Positions 32,941 through 44,084 of a stretch of DNA of 64,000 nucleotides are shown in pieces; position 1 is the first letter of the stretch; each line of letters begins with the position of its first letter. The translations under genes were made by a program, and so were the position numbers. The DNA comes from Cephalotus follicularis (lineage: Eukaryota; Streptophyta; Magnoliopsida; Oxalidales; Cephalotaceae), in contig BDDD01002104.1 of NCBI GenBank assembly GCA_001972305.1, positions 117,698 through 181,697 on the forward strand, in the 5' to 3' direction. The notes beneath the pieces were generated by a model. The model made no database searches, had not been told where the DNA came from, and saw nothing but the letters and a program-made list of their open reading frames with translations.

Positions 32941-33117
32941 ATGTAACGCCCGAGATTTCCCTATGTTGTAATTTCATAATGTAATGTGTTTTTATTGTGG
33001 AATTAATAAAAGAATGGATTTCCAAGGCTTTTATGATGTTATCCAAACTCTAATAATGTTAAATTTTGGAATAAAATGTTAAAGGGATGTTTAAAGGGTA
33101 AAACGACGCTGTTTTTA

Positions 33118-33260
33118 GAGAAACGCGTCGACGCCTTTAGAATCACATCGACGTCCTTGAACCAAAGGGGCACACATAACTGCATGCACATGCACATCGA
33201 TGCGGGCGAGGACATCGACACCCTTGTGTATAAAGGGAAAAGACATCGATGCGTTTAACA
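33118..33260 (+). repeat. ACATCGACG(C/T)-type array 1 in LTR B
   Basis: Words such as GCGTCGACGCCTTT, ACATCGACGTCCTT, ACATCGATGCG and ACATCGACACC occur in the first 180-320 bp of the LTR. This is the same position as CAGTCGACTG array 1 in LTR A. Confidence 0.75.
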
Positions 33261-34089
33261 TCGAATGTCAGGCACGTTACCCTGCTGACGAATAACGTGC
33301 AAGGGGGAACTTTTTAGAGCCTTTTGCAGGCGCCTTGAGGCATGAATTGGGACATGTTGTGCATGCATATGACTCCCTAACCTGCATGACTGAAGCTGTG
33401 AGGACAAGTGTGGCATGGGTTTGAACATGCAACAAGTGCAAAGAAGAGAGGGACATGTGTGCATGCAAGGGATGGTTAGAAGGAATGTGGTATTGTCTGG
33501 CCTGAAGGCTGAGACAAGGATTGGGAAACGAGCCCAGCTACTGCATGCAGAGGTGGGGGGTGTCCCAGACACATGTGACCTGCAACAAAAACACAGAGGA
33601 AGAGGAAACGAGGGTAAGTTGGATAAAAGACAGCCTTCACCTCTTACCTTTGGCTGTTACTGATTGGGAAAGAACCAAAGAGTTGAGAGGAACAAAATGA
33701 GGGTAAGAAAACAAAAAATTAAGGGGAGAAAACCCAAACCACCATTGTTGAACTTGGTTGGAGCTTGGAGCTTGGAACTGGTGGCTTGCAGCAACGGGAG
33801 GGACCTAGAGGCTGCCGTGACCAGTTTGGAACGCAAAGAGGTGGACTTTCCAGTTCCTAACATAGAACGAAAGGTAGGGGAAGCCATAACTGTAACCTTG
33901 AGATTAATATTTATGCATGGTCTATGGTTTTGGTGTATGAAATGCATGATTACTGAGTTGATTTTGTTCACTGGATTGATGCCATAATATGCTAGATATG
34001 TGATGTGTATCTGCATGTGGGTTTACTGCCTTGATTACATGTTAGTTTGCATGTATATGGTTTGTTATGGCTACTTTTTGTTATGCCGT

Positions 34090-34445
34090 GAGGAAGAAGA
34101 CGACTGATACGTGAAACACGTCGACGCCTTTTTATGACATCAACGTCTTTTGATCATTTTCTGGGTTACTGATGTGAAACGGATCGACGTCTTTGGAAGG
34201 ACATCGACGCCTTAGGATACCTGTCTGGGTTTTGACGTGTTACACGTCGACGTCTAAGGTTCCCACCTTAACACGACGACGCTGCAAGCAATACTCTAAC
34301 GTTTCGAGGTTCTAGACCTTGAGCATCGATGCGTATGATGGACATCGACGTCTTTAGACAGTAGAACGCACTGACACTAAGGACTTGGACATCGACGTTA
34401 ATGGACAAAGACATCGACGCCTTTTTATAGACATCAACGCCTTTT
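34090..34445 (+). repeat. ACATCGACG(C/T)-type array 2 in LTR B
   Basis: About twelve copies (ACGTCGACGCC, ACATCGACGTC, ATCGATGCG and others) lie 1.15-1.5 kb into the LTR, each usually followed by CTTT. Confidence 0.8.
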
Positions 34446-35327
34446 GGGTACTGTTTGAAGGTATCTTCATCTAACGATACGAAACGATCCCGATTCCTAT
34501 TAGAGTGCATTTGAGCATTTTTATGCATTGCACATACACAGTTTACTGCCTGTTTGTGTACTGTTTGTAAATTGTTTATGATTTCTAATGATGTGATATT
34601 TAGAAATGCATATGTGAACTCGAAATGTGCTATTTTGAGTATGAAAATATGTATTGGTTAATAACGTATTTTCAAGCGAACTGATAAATGATTTACACTA
34701 CCGAATTGTTCAAAGGTATTCAACTACTGAAAAATACATTTTCAAATATTATTACTTTTAAAAATATTTGAAATTAGAACTGCCTATTGTCGATCTGAAT
34801 GATCACCACTGTACTGCTACTGCACTGCTTACTGCCTGAATTCACTGTTTGCTCTGTGAATTGTTATGTGTTTGTGCTTGAGGCACTGGTTGCATGGCAG
34901 AGGCTGCCAGCGCCGGCCAATGGTAGGGTTGACCTAGGGGCCAGGAGTATGGTTTAGTAACTCACTGAACTGTTGCCTCGCTCAGTTTCCTGGAGCAGGG
35001 ACCGGAGAGGGAGTGTAGAGTGGGGCCAAGAGTTGGCGGTGCTACACATACTGCCTGTTGTTGTGGTCCTATGTGGACATCCTGTACGGCCTCTTGGTCC
35101 TTTTCGGACATTACTGTGCTTGTTGATGTAGCGCTGGCCGGGTTACTACTGTGCTGTTGTTGCATACATATATTTCACACACATATATATGCCCCACTGA
35201 TATTTTACTTTACTGTTACACATATATATTTTCATATATATATAAACAGGGGTCTCCACTGCACTGCATCATTTATGCATTCATATCATGACATGCTTTA
35301 ATTTTAATCCCGAACTGCTTTTATGAC

Positions 35328-35367
35328 TTAGCCGAGTGAAGACAAAGGCTAACCCCCTACTTTACAG
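35328..35367 (+). promoter_or_regulatory. Hairpin plus branch-point/acceptor-like module, LTR B
   Basis: TTAGCC (35328-35333) and GGCTAA (35347-35352) pair around a 13-nt loop. CTAAC, a pyrimidine-rich stretch and TTTACAG (to 35367) follow. Confidence 0.5.
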
Positions 35368-35536
35368 ATTGAAGCAGTGGATCGGTTGGACTAGCGTGGA
35401 CGAAGAACATGTTGTTATGTTGTTCTTAGTTTTACTTCTTCTCCTGTTCTGTAATAAACTGAGTTATCTAAATAATTCCTGACGTATCATTCTTGTGTTT
35501 TGTTATCGATGGGATTCAATCTTGCACTATAATCAC

Positions 35537-37585
35537 TGTAGCGCCCCCGACCCGAGTCCACTTTATGCTCAAAGCGAGCTCCGAAGATCGGTGCGTTACG
35601 TGGGTGTAACCTTTGACCGTCAAATCGTTTAACCATTTAACGATCCATTTCATATCATAAAATCTTGGCTTAGATTTAAAACCTAATATTATTACTCAAT
35701 AACTTCACAGGATCGCATATACTTACATCTTTGAAACATCAATTTCAAAATATCATATTCTCATTATCATGATCGTTCCTAATACCCTTGCATTTGTACA
35801 TCACTTACATGTAACTTACACAACGGAAAAAGATAAACCTTTAGCATATCATAATCCAATTATACTCAATACTAACATTTATCATGAGTCTCTCATACTC
35901 TCAAGTATGTTCTATAACTTTCAACACAACTTCTAAACATCGTCGTTTTATTCGAAAACGTTATAAACTACAACATTCATTTCCTTACTTTAACATCTAT
36001 ACATCGTTTATCATAAACGTTACAAAGCGGAAAATATTACCACATGACATAGTTGCATAGCATATCATATTTTCATTCCTTACTCTTCTTTCGCGAACTT
36101 CCACTAAAGCTCGCAACTTCACGTTCAACGTTTCCTGGAAGATTAGTTTGAAAACAAAACTTCATAAAAATCAGTTTTGCATCATTTTGCGAAAGCTAGT
36201 AATTCATATAGAAATAAGCCTTTTCAGTAAAAACTTAAAACATGAACATTAAAGTAGACATCATTAAGAGTTCAGAAAGCTTAAGATCACAACAATTGGT
36301 TGAGAATTGAATCCTCTACAAATTTTTGAAAGTGGCTGATTTCTTAAGGAAACAGAGCCTGAGCAGTAAAATGAATCCTTTATTCTCATCAAGAATTCGA
36401 CATAATTTCGAGATGCATAAAACATGAAAGTTAAAGAGGACATCTTAAAGTTTTCAAAAAATCAAGCCATTTAATTTTTCATCAAGAAACGAGTGAGATA
36501 TGATTTAAATAAGCTACTGCATAATCCAGGAATAGAACAGTACCTGAACAGCAATTTAAAACTTGGATTTCCATCAAGAAAACGATAGAATCTTGAAACA
36601 TTCAAAGAATGACAGTTGAAGAGGACATTCTAAAGTTTCCATAACATCCAACGATTCAAAAATCCATTGAGAATTGAACAAGTTATCAATAAAATAATCT
36701 GCTGCAAAATTACGAACAAAACAGGGGAAGCTTTGGCATTAGTGGCTGTAAGATTTCCTTACCTTAGCTTTAGAATTCCTTTCTCTATTGCTTTCCACAA
36801 GTTCTACACTTCACACTCTGCAGGATTACTCTCTTTCTCAGCTCAAATTGACTGAGTTCAAGGTTCTTTGCCATTAAATAGAAGGATGGCTTCTTGGATA
36901 AGTTTCTTCCCCCCTCTCACACACTCAATTATCCATTTTGGCAGCCCATGCGACAAGAATTCAACCAATCCAAGTGTTGCACTTGTTAGATACCCAGATA
37001 ATAACTTTTAACATCCTCCCCTGGCCTGCCACGTGTCCCCAATTAAAGAATTTTACTCACAAAATACCAAAAAGTCAGATTTTACCTTTTGTCTGTAGCG
37101 AAGACGTCGACCTCTTCCTCAAAGGCATCGACGTGTTTAAGTCTTCGTCCAGGTCAACTGATGCATATAACTTCATCGCGTCGACGTTTAAATTTAAGAC
37201 ATCGACTTCTTTCAAGGCGTCGACTCCTTCAATAAAAATGTCGACTCTCCTTAGACAGTTTTGTCAATGACGCATATAACTTCAACGCGTCGACTTTTAA
37301 AATTAAGACGTCGACTGCTACCAAAGGCGTCGACTCCTTCCATAAAAACGTCGACTCTCCTTAGATAGTTTTGTCACCTCTTAGCCTTTTAGATCTACAT
37401 TCATCCAAAACAAAAAGCCAAAATATTTTCTTCCAGGGGCGCTGCCCCCTGAATCCTCGCCCGCTGTCCGGGCAGCGGAACCCCCGTACTCCCCGAGCGT
37501 AGGGTCATACTACGGGTCCCTTAAACTATCTGCCAAAATACACAATAGCAATCATAATATCTTTCATGGAATTTGGGTCATTACA
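35537..37585 (-). mobile_element. 3' LTR of element C (minus strand), 2.05 kb, complete
   Basis: On the minus strand it starts TGTAATGACCCAAATTCC at 37585 after a polypurine tract and ends GGGGGCGCTACA at 35537. Its end resembles LTR F (GGGGGCGTTACA at 52900) and gag remnants agree, so C and F are related families. The left-flanking 5 bp are ATCAC. The right-flank counterpart is lost with the truncated 5' LTR. Confidence 0.88.
37095..37375. repeat. GCGTCGAC/ACATCGAC array in LTR C, partly a 109-bp tandem duplication
   Basis: It includes ACGTCGACCTC, GCATCGACGTG, GCGTCGACGTTT and repeated GCGTCGACTCCTTC. The block 37159-37267 is repeated at 37268-37375, carrying four motif copies each time. 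The position is 210-495 bp into the LTR. Confidence 0.82.
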
Positions 37586-37601
37586 ATCTACCCTCCTTAC
37601 A
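37586..37601 (-). other. Polypurine tract of element C
   Basis: The minus strand TAAGGAGGGTAGAT lies immediately before the LTR start. An upstream GAGGACAAAATTT phrase is typical of gypsy elements here. Confidence 0.75.
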
Positions 37602-37816
37602 AAAATTTTGTCCTCAAAATTTGTTATACCTTATTCTCAAAAGACGAGGGTATTCATGTCTCATTACTTCCTCCAATATTCAAGTGACTTAGTAGATTCC
37701 ATGATCCCTTCACAACACTTCCACTAATGGAATCGTCTTGGTTCACAGAACTTGTTCTTTAAAATCCCAAAATCTCCAATAGTCCAATGTATTACGGATT
37801 AAGCTTTTCCTTTTTG

Positions 37817-38020
37817 TCAATTCCCTTTACTCTTTTCCAAGACAATACTTTTAAGAGAATCATAATCTCCCACTTCTCGAAATGGTGGCATACCAGGTAA
37901 ATCTTCAGGAAAAACATCGGTGAACTCGTTAACTTCTATCATCATCTTGTCTTTATCGACATCCATCACATAGACAAGATAGCCTTCGCATCCTTTTTCC
38001 AATAATCGTTTAGCTTGCAT
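37817..38020 (-). pseudogene. Element C protease-RT linker remnant
   Basis: A 67-codon frame: QAKRLLEKGCEGYLVYVMDVDKD then EFTDVFPEDLPGMPPFREV. This is the linker between protease and RT, closely matching element F at 57637-57780. RT, RNase H and integrase are absent: the sequence goes almost directly to the polypurine tract. C therefore cannot encode its own enzymes. Confidence 0.8.
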
Positions 38021-39289
38021 CGTTGATATGATACTTAGGGGTTTACTGACTTTTGCACTTCGGTAACCAAATTCCGGTTGATTGGTTATCGAGACTTATC
38101 CTTCTTCCTTATACCAACCAACAAAACATGATTCGTCGAAAGCAAATCCATGCTTGTCACAATGTCATTAGAATCCTTTCACATCTTCAGCTTTCATGGC
38201 ATATGTACTAACTGATGCTCTGAGTTGTTGAGTTCCATCCTTTCTTTCTCCATCAGACTTTCTTTCTTGCTGCAGTAGCTAGAGGATTCATCTACCTTCC
38301 TCTTCTCTTGTCCTTAGTCCTTTCACTTTTGCTGGTATTTCGGATTATTGCATTCCTCAACACCGCTTCGTAGGTTTTTGGATTCTACGCTATCAACAAC
38401 CTTTGAACGTTGGGGTCCAAACCCTTGCGAAACTTATTCGCTCTTCTTTGCTCTGTTGACACCATGTGAGCCGCATATCGAGGCAACCTCTTAACTTTGC
38501 CTCGTATTGAGCTATCGATTCGGACTTACCTTCTTCCAATCAAAGAAAGTCCTCTTTCATCTTATATTTCATCAGCTAAGGAAAATATTCGTCCATAAAT
38601 ATTTCCTTAAACTTTTCCCACGTCATCGTTGCTATCTCCCGACGTGTCTTCGTCATTTCGATCATGTCCCACCATCGATATGCTTCTCCTTCTATCTTGT
38701 CAAATGAAAACTCTTCCTTCTGAAGATCTCTTCCTTTCCTTGGATCCATACTTTGGTCTCCATAGGATCCGTCACTCCGAAAAGGCTTTCGGATGTTGTC
38801 TTGCAAACGGTTCTTCTTCGTTGACCGGTACGTCCCTTCCTTGACCATGACTTCGTCATAAGTCGGTCATCTCTTTAACTTACGAGTTAACCCTTAACCT
38901 TAGACGATTCTATTCAAGAACTAACATCTACACTTCTTTGCACATATCTTACATTCAGTATTCATTTCTTACATAAAACTTCTTCATAATCATTCTAGTC
39001 TTCATCGCTAGACTCGTCATCATCGGTTATCTCCTCTTAGATACTCCTTAACGTTATTAGCAAGTTTTCTCTAACTTCTCATATAACTATTCTACTCATT
39101 TCCATATAAACCTCAAAAGAACATTCATACTTTAACTTAGCTTCTCTAAAGCATTCACCCTTTCTTGCTAACTTACACTTATACATTTCTTTCATTTGAC
39201 ATTTGCGAGTATGAAATTCATCTCGGCTTATCGCTAGGATCCTTCTTAAAATTTACTTCTCTTCTCGAAGTTCCTCATTCCTAGTGATT
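38021..39289 (-). pseudogene. Element C gag remnant
   Basis: The recognisable part is 38576-38848 on the minus strand: FDKIEGEAYRWWDMIEMTKTRREIATMTWEKFKEIFMDEYFP, given here only as the region around the WW motif and the MTWEKF block. It matches element F gag (53850-54000). Flanking parts are heavily mutated; weak gag and zinc-knuckle-region similarity extends to about 38300. Confidence 0.7.
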
Positions 39290-39856
39290 AAGTCTTATAC
39301 TAGTCTCCAAATAATCTGACTTAATCTTTAATGACATCTAAAGAAATCGGATCAGCAATTACTTCCATACCATTCATATCCTCAAATACCATATAATCAA
39401 TTCTCTAACACCATTCTCGATAATCCAAAGAATTCAGATCAACAATTATCTCCACATAGTTTAAAATCAACTCTCTGATTTCATTTTTGGTATCAACATT
39501 AATCACAATACTAGTCACCAAAATCTCTCTAATACCATTTCTGGTATCAGTACCAGTCACCAAAATTATAACAAATCAATTCTCTGATACCATTCTTGGT
39601 ATCAATGCTAGTCACCAAAATTTACGAATCACCAAAATTTCTCTGATAAAATCTCTCTGATATAACAATATCAAACTCTTTGATATTCTCTAATATAACA
39701 AAATCAATTCTCTGATACCATTCTTGGTATCAGTACTATTCACCAAAATCTCTCTGATATAATCATATCAAACTCTTCATATTCCATAATAATATACAAT
39801 TCTTTGATAAAATTTCGCTAATACCATAACTATATTCAGTACTAGTGACCAAAATC
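39290..39856 (-). repeat. Leader array of primer-binding-site-like palindromes in element C
   Basis: CTCTGATACCA (the PBS complement) recurs at 39582 and 39712, besides the true site at 39857. Near-copies lie near 39523-39534 and 39651. Each is paired with an inverted TTGGTATCA about 4 nt away, forming TGATACCA-TTCT-TGGTATCA palindromes. The phrase ACTAGTCACCAAAAT accompanies them. The array fills the leader between PBS and gag. Confidence 0.75.
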
Positions 39857-39869
39857 TCTCTGATACCAA
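39857..39869 (-). other. Primer binding site of element C
   Basis: The minus strand TGGTATCAGAGAG lies three bases after the LTR end GCTACA. Confidence 0.85.
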
Positions 39870-39871
39870 TT

Positions 39872-40276
39872 TGTAGCGCCCCCGACCCGAGTCCACTTTA
39901 TGCTCAAAGCGAGCTCCGAAGATCGGTGCGTTACGTGGGTGTAACCTTTGACCGTCAAATCGTTTAACCATTTAACGATCCATTTCATATCATAAAATCT
40001 TGGCTTAGATTTAAAACCTAATATTATTACTCAATAACTTCACAGGATCGCATATACTTACATCTTTGAAACATCAATTTCAAAATATCATATTCTCATT
40101 ATCATGATCGTTCCTAATACCCTTGCATTTGTACATCACTTACATGTAACTTACACAACGGAAAAACACAAACCTTTAGCATATCATAATCCAATTATAC
40201 TCAATACTAACATTTATCATGAGTCTCTCATACTCTCAAGTATGTTCTATAACTTTCAACACAACTTCTAAACATC
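39872..40276 (-). mobile_element. 5' LTR of element C, truncated to 405 bp
   Basis: It is almost identical to 35537-35941. It breaks off after AACTTCTAAACATC, where unrelated sequence begins. Confidence 0.88.
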
Positions 40277-40299
40277 CTAATTATTTTTCTCTCATCACG

Positions 40300-41439
40300 T
40301 GTTGGAAATATCTGTCCGTATTGTCTGTGACCCTATGAGTTCACTATTACACTTGCCGTAGGATTAAATTGTGACGCTCAAAATTTATCAAATTTAATAT
40401 TTATTATCTCATAAAAAAATATTCTCTTGAATATATCGAATTAAAACTCTTTTAATTCTTTTTCTTCCAAAATTTAATTTATTAATTTAATCTCGGGCAT
40501 CCTATTGGTCGACATCGACATCTAGCATTGCATAACGACCCCCAGGTAATATGAATTATTTGTGAACCACTATTTACAGGTACATGCACGTATAGTCCTT
40601 CCATTGACAATGGTCTAATTAAATCTAGGGTACGGATTATGTCAGACCCTAATAATTTAATCTTTAGCCTCGTGACTATCTTTCATTAACCTAAATAATA
40701 TTAGAGGTGCCCCTCTAATATTCAACCAATGATATCAAACTCTTGATATGGTGGCTAGCCTGGCCTGGCGTTTAATCGCAAGCGAATATCATCTTAAGCA
40801 TAATCTTCTTTTACTAGAAGCAATGGATTCATTATTGCCAATCCACATGCCTCCATACATAAGCGTACTATGTCCAACTAATGCCTATATACACTTCATA
40901 GAATATGTATTTAAGCATCATCAAAACACAGTACCCTATGCACAAGACATCCAGTGGCGGCTCATGTCCAAGGACCACATCGACTGCTGTAAAACTAGAA
41001 TTCTGTCTGACATGCAAGTAAAACTCCATATAGATATTCTATCAATAGTCACCTTCAGTGAACTCGTTAAACGAGCACCCACGTAGTTATCATAGCATCA
41101 TCCATGCAAGTGAGTATGATATCAGTCACTCTCTGCGTACCGATCTGACAGTACGTGCTGGTCCATCCGGATTGATCATTCCCTGACTGTCGATCCTATG
41201 ACCAGGAAGATTCAAAATAAAGTATACCGAGATTTCAACTCTCACATCATGATCTCATCATGAACTTGGTTCTCTAACTTTATTCCAAGACATTCATTTA
41301 TAATTAATTAAACATCTATTAATGAAATGAACTCATAGTCATTGATAAAACATAAGTATATTTATTGAATTTAAAATCGTTTATACAAGAAAAAGTAAAT
41401 ACAAGCTCGACACTGGCTCGCAGTTTTTCATCTCTAACA
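40300..41439 (-). mobile_element. Possible copia-type LTR (about 1.14 kb)
   Basis: It is bounded by TGTTGGA at 40300 and TCTAACA at 41439, giving short inverted termini and TG...CA. AT-rich, with no frame. Internal phrases on the minus strand resemble dicot copia LTRs by memory only. Adjacent 5-bp sequences (TCACG/ATGGG) do not match, so no target duplication supports it. Confidence 0.35.
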
Positions 41440-42613
41440 ATGGGACCTCGCATGTGCGTGCCGACCGACATGAATTACAATGTGACCCCATAGTTGCGGG
41501 TAGACCGATATGGGTCTCGGGTTATCTTAATACCAATGTATGATTATTGACTGCTTACTGAGATTCTATAGGCATATAGCCTTTGATATGTTATAGGACT
41601 AGCTGAGTATACCACTGCTTAGGGACATTTGGTATATTGAAGCTGTTCGTAATTGTCATTCATATACATGACATTACAAGGCATATGGATATATTGTTTA
41701 CTACGTGACATAAGATTTGTTGGTGAAATTGGTTACATGCATAGCATACTGCTACCTTGTTATACGCTTCGCTTACTGTTATACTATTGCATCGCATGGC
41801 ATATAATATAGATTTCCGTCATACGGAATGTCTAGCTACGGATATGGTACGATTACGGGATGGATATGGATCGTAATGGTCCGGATTATGATGGTATATG
41901 GATATTGATGGTGGATGTAACTAGAGAGACAAATGTTAGAGAGAGTCAAACTTCTCTTCTCTACTCCACTTACGAATGCTACTCTAGTCTGCCAGTAGAG
42001 TGAGGACCTCCGCCTAGAACGCCATGAGCGTCTAGTCTATTACCTCATCATGGAAAGCCAAGAAAAGCTTATATATGCTTTGGAAGGACTTTGGAATGAT
42101 ACGGATGTCGAATGATAATGGAATTGTATTGGAATCGTATTGATATGGTTATCGAATGGTGACTACTATGGAACATGGCATGTTTCTGAATGCTATTTTT
42201 CATACCATGGGTTATATCAATTGTGATGCATACATCTCACATATTGTACACGTGTCTGTTGCACTTCTACATGTTCCTTGCATGTGTATATCCTACACAA
42301 CCTTTGGGTTGCTGATCCATTTCATTGTAATCTAATGGATTAGGTTCAGGTCCAGGTGACGCGCAACAGTGATCAGTCGGGCCAATCACAGAGTAAGGAT
42401 CTACATCTCCTCCAACGTATCTTGTATAAATGTGGTATTTGTAAATGGACAGATATTGAATATGGATGTATTTGTGGTTATTGTATAGAGACATGTTTTA
42501 TATTCAGCTATTGACCTGCTGACTCGTGGCAATGCTTGATTTATATGTGTGTTGATCTAAAGGATATGGATGGGTGCTTCCATCATGATATACTGCTGAT
42601 TTCCTCCTGCGGG
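41440..42613. other. Unassigned repeat-like sequence
   Basis: No coding frame or PBS. The composition and paired phrases (GTGCGTGCCGACC near 41455; GGGTAGACCGATATGGG near 41498) resemble the interior of a gypsy LTR, but I see no boundary other than the LTR G start at 42614. Confidence 0.3.
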
Positions 42614-43280
42614 TGTAACGCCCCGTAATGTTTTCTTTTTGGAGTTAAAGAAAGTTTGAGGATAAAAAGCTTATGTTAAAAGAGGCCTAGGGCTTAAAGC
42701 TAAATAATAGAAGTTTGAGGAGCTTAGTGCAAAGCTTCCTTAAGAAGTTTCCAATTTTCAAGGCATGATGGTGAGTTTGTAAGAGAAGCAGGTAGAGATA
42801 GAATAGTGGTAGAAGTTTAGTTTCAGCAGTTTAGAGGTGTGTGAGAGAGAGAGTTCTAGTTTTATTTCCCTTTCTTTCATTCTTCCTCTAGCGAGAGGAT
42901 GGTGTAGTTAGGGCCTTCCGAGCGCAGCAAGACGAAGAGTCAGACTAGGAAAAAGAAGAAGAAGTGAAGCTAGTCGCCAGAGAAAGCAGTAAAGAACAGT
43001 GAGTGGGACATCATTACCCTTACATATATTTATGTTCATGTTATTTTCTTCTTGAAGATCTTACCATCAGTTTCAGTACAGAGCAAGTGAGTTTAGTCAG
43101 GAAATTTACTTCCCTAACTTCTTATATAAGTCATTCCTTGTGAGTGAAGAGCTTTAAGCTGAGCAGAGATGCTCATTTTCTTTCTAAGTATCAGCTATCC
43201 TCAGATAAGGTAACAGTACGTGTTCACTCCCCTCCTCGGTGTACTCATTGTCTAGAATGGGTTGTTGAGTGAGTCCGCCC

Positions 43281-43297
43281 CCAGGTTTCACACCTGG
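43281..43297 (+). promoter_or_regulatory. LTR G version of the conserved hairpin (CCAGGT/ACCTGG)
   Basis: Same geometry as 2089-2105 (6-bp stem, 5-nt loop). One stem pair is changed on both sides. It is followed by TTGTCTATGACGGT, matching the phrase after the LTR H and E hairpins. A decayed second copy lies near 43420. Confidence 0.5.
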
Positions 43298-44044
43298 ATC
43301 TCCTTGCACTGTTGTCTATGACGGTGTATAGTGATTGAGCACAGCAGAACACATATGTATGTAGCTCCCACCTCCTAGGCTTTCTAATTGTTATGATTGG
43401 AAGACGAGCGAGCCTGTCCCTGGGTTCCATACCTGCATCTGCTTTATGGTATTATCAAGGATGGCATATTGATGTGAGTACAGCAGAGCTAAGTTGCCCG
43501 TTAGTAGAGAATAGAGCCTTTCAGTAAGTTTTCCACAGGAGGACCTTGTCCTCGGCAGTCAATTCTCAGCTTAGACAAGAAAGTAAGTAAAGATCAGCAT
43601 GTGCAGATGAGAACTTTGGTTCTCAGCAGGTAAACTGCCAGTTATGGCTTAGGCCAAGATCATCTCAGCATCAGCTTAGGCCATTATAAGTTGGCACCGA
43701 TATTTTTTATAAGCAAAGAAAGATAAGTCAAGTAAGTTCCAAGTCAAGTTCTCGTCCTCCTCGACATTTTAGCCAAGTTGGACCTATTTTTTCCAGAGCA
43801 TTCTTTCTAATTGTTGAAATCTTAAGTTTTTTTCAACTTTTCCTAAGCACTCTAGCATTTCAGCTAAGCAGAGGAAAGATTATGTCTTTCAAAGTATTTT
43901 GAGTGTTTCTTTATTGTATGCTATGACATATATGTTTGTTATAGTTCTCTTCCCCAGTTGGGATTTTTACTCATGTTCATGGTATGTTTTCTTCAATGCA
44001 TTCATTTTAGAAGAATGCATCAGAGGATGTTTGTTCTCAGTCAC

Positions 44045-44084
44045 TTAGTCAATTTGACTAATCCCCTCACATGTTGTTTTGCAG
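44045..44084 (+). promoter_or_regulatory. Hairpin plus branch-point/acceptor-like module, LTR G
   Basis: TTAGTC (44045-44050) and GACTAA (44056-44061) form a 6-bp stem with a 5-nt loop as in LTR H. CTAAT, a T-rich stretch and TTTTGCAG follow, ending at 44084. The 3' LTR copy near 45850 has a broken arm (GACGAA). Confidence 0.5.

Larger units (their letters stand above)
32942..35536 (+). mobile_element. 3' LTR of element B, cut by element C
   Basis: It starts TGTAACGCCCGAG after the polypurine tract. It is interrupted at 35536/35537 by element C. The missing last ~213 bp are seen uninterrupted at 21732-21944 in the 5' LTR. Full length would be about 2.8 kb. It contains two ACATCGACG arrays and the TTAGCC/GGCTAA module. 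Confidence 0.88.

Noticed and set aside
33415-33987. Small plus frames in LTR B (82 and 107 codons) as host genes
   Set aside because: Basic, low-information translations within an LTR, with no recognisable domain.
40748-41086. 112-codon frame as a host gene
   Set aside because: It lies inside a probable copia LTR with inverted termini and shows no recognisable domain.
40300-41439. Solo copia LTR with target duplication
   Set aside because: Flanking 5-mers TCACG and ATGGG do not match, so only a low-confidence LTR call is kept.
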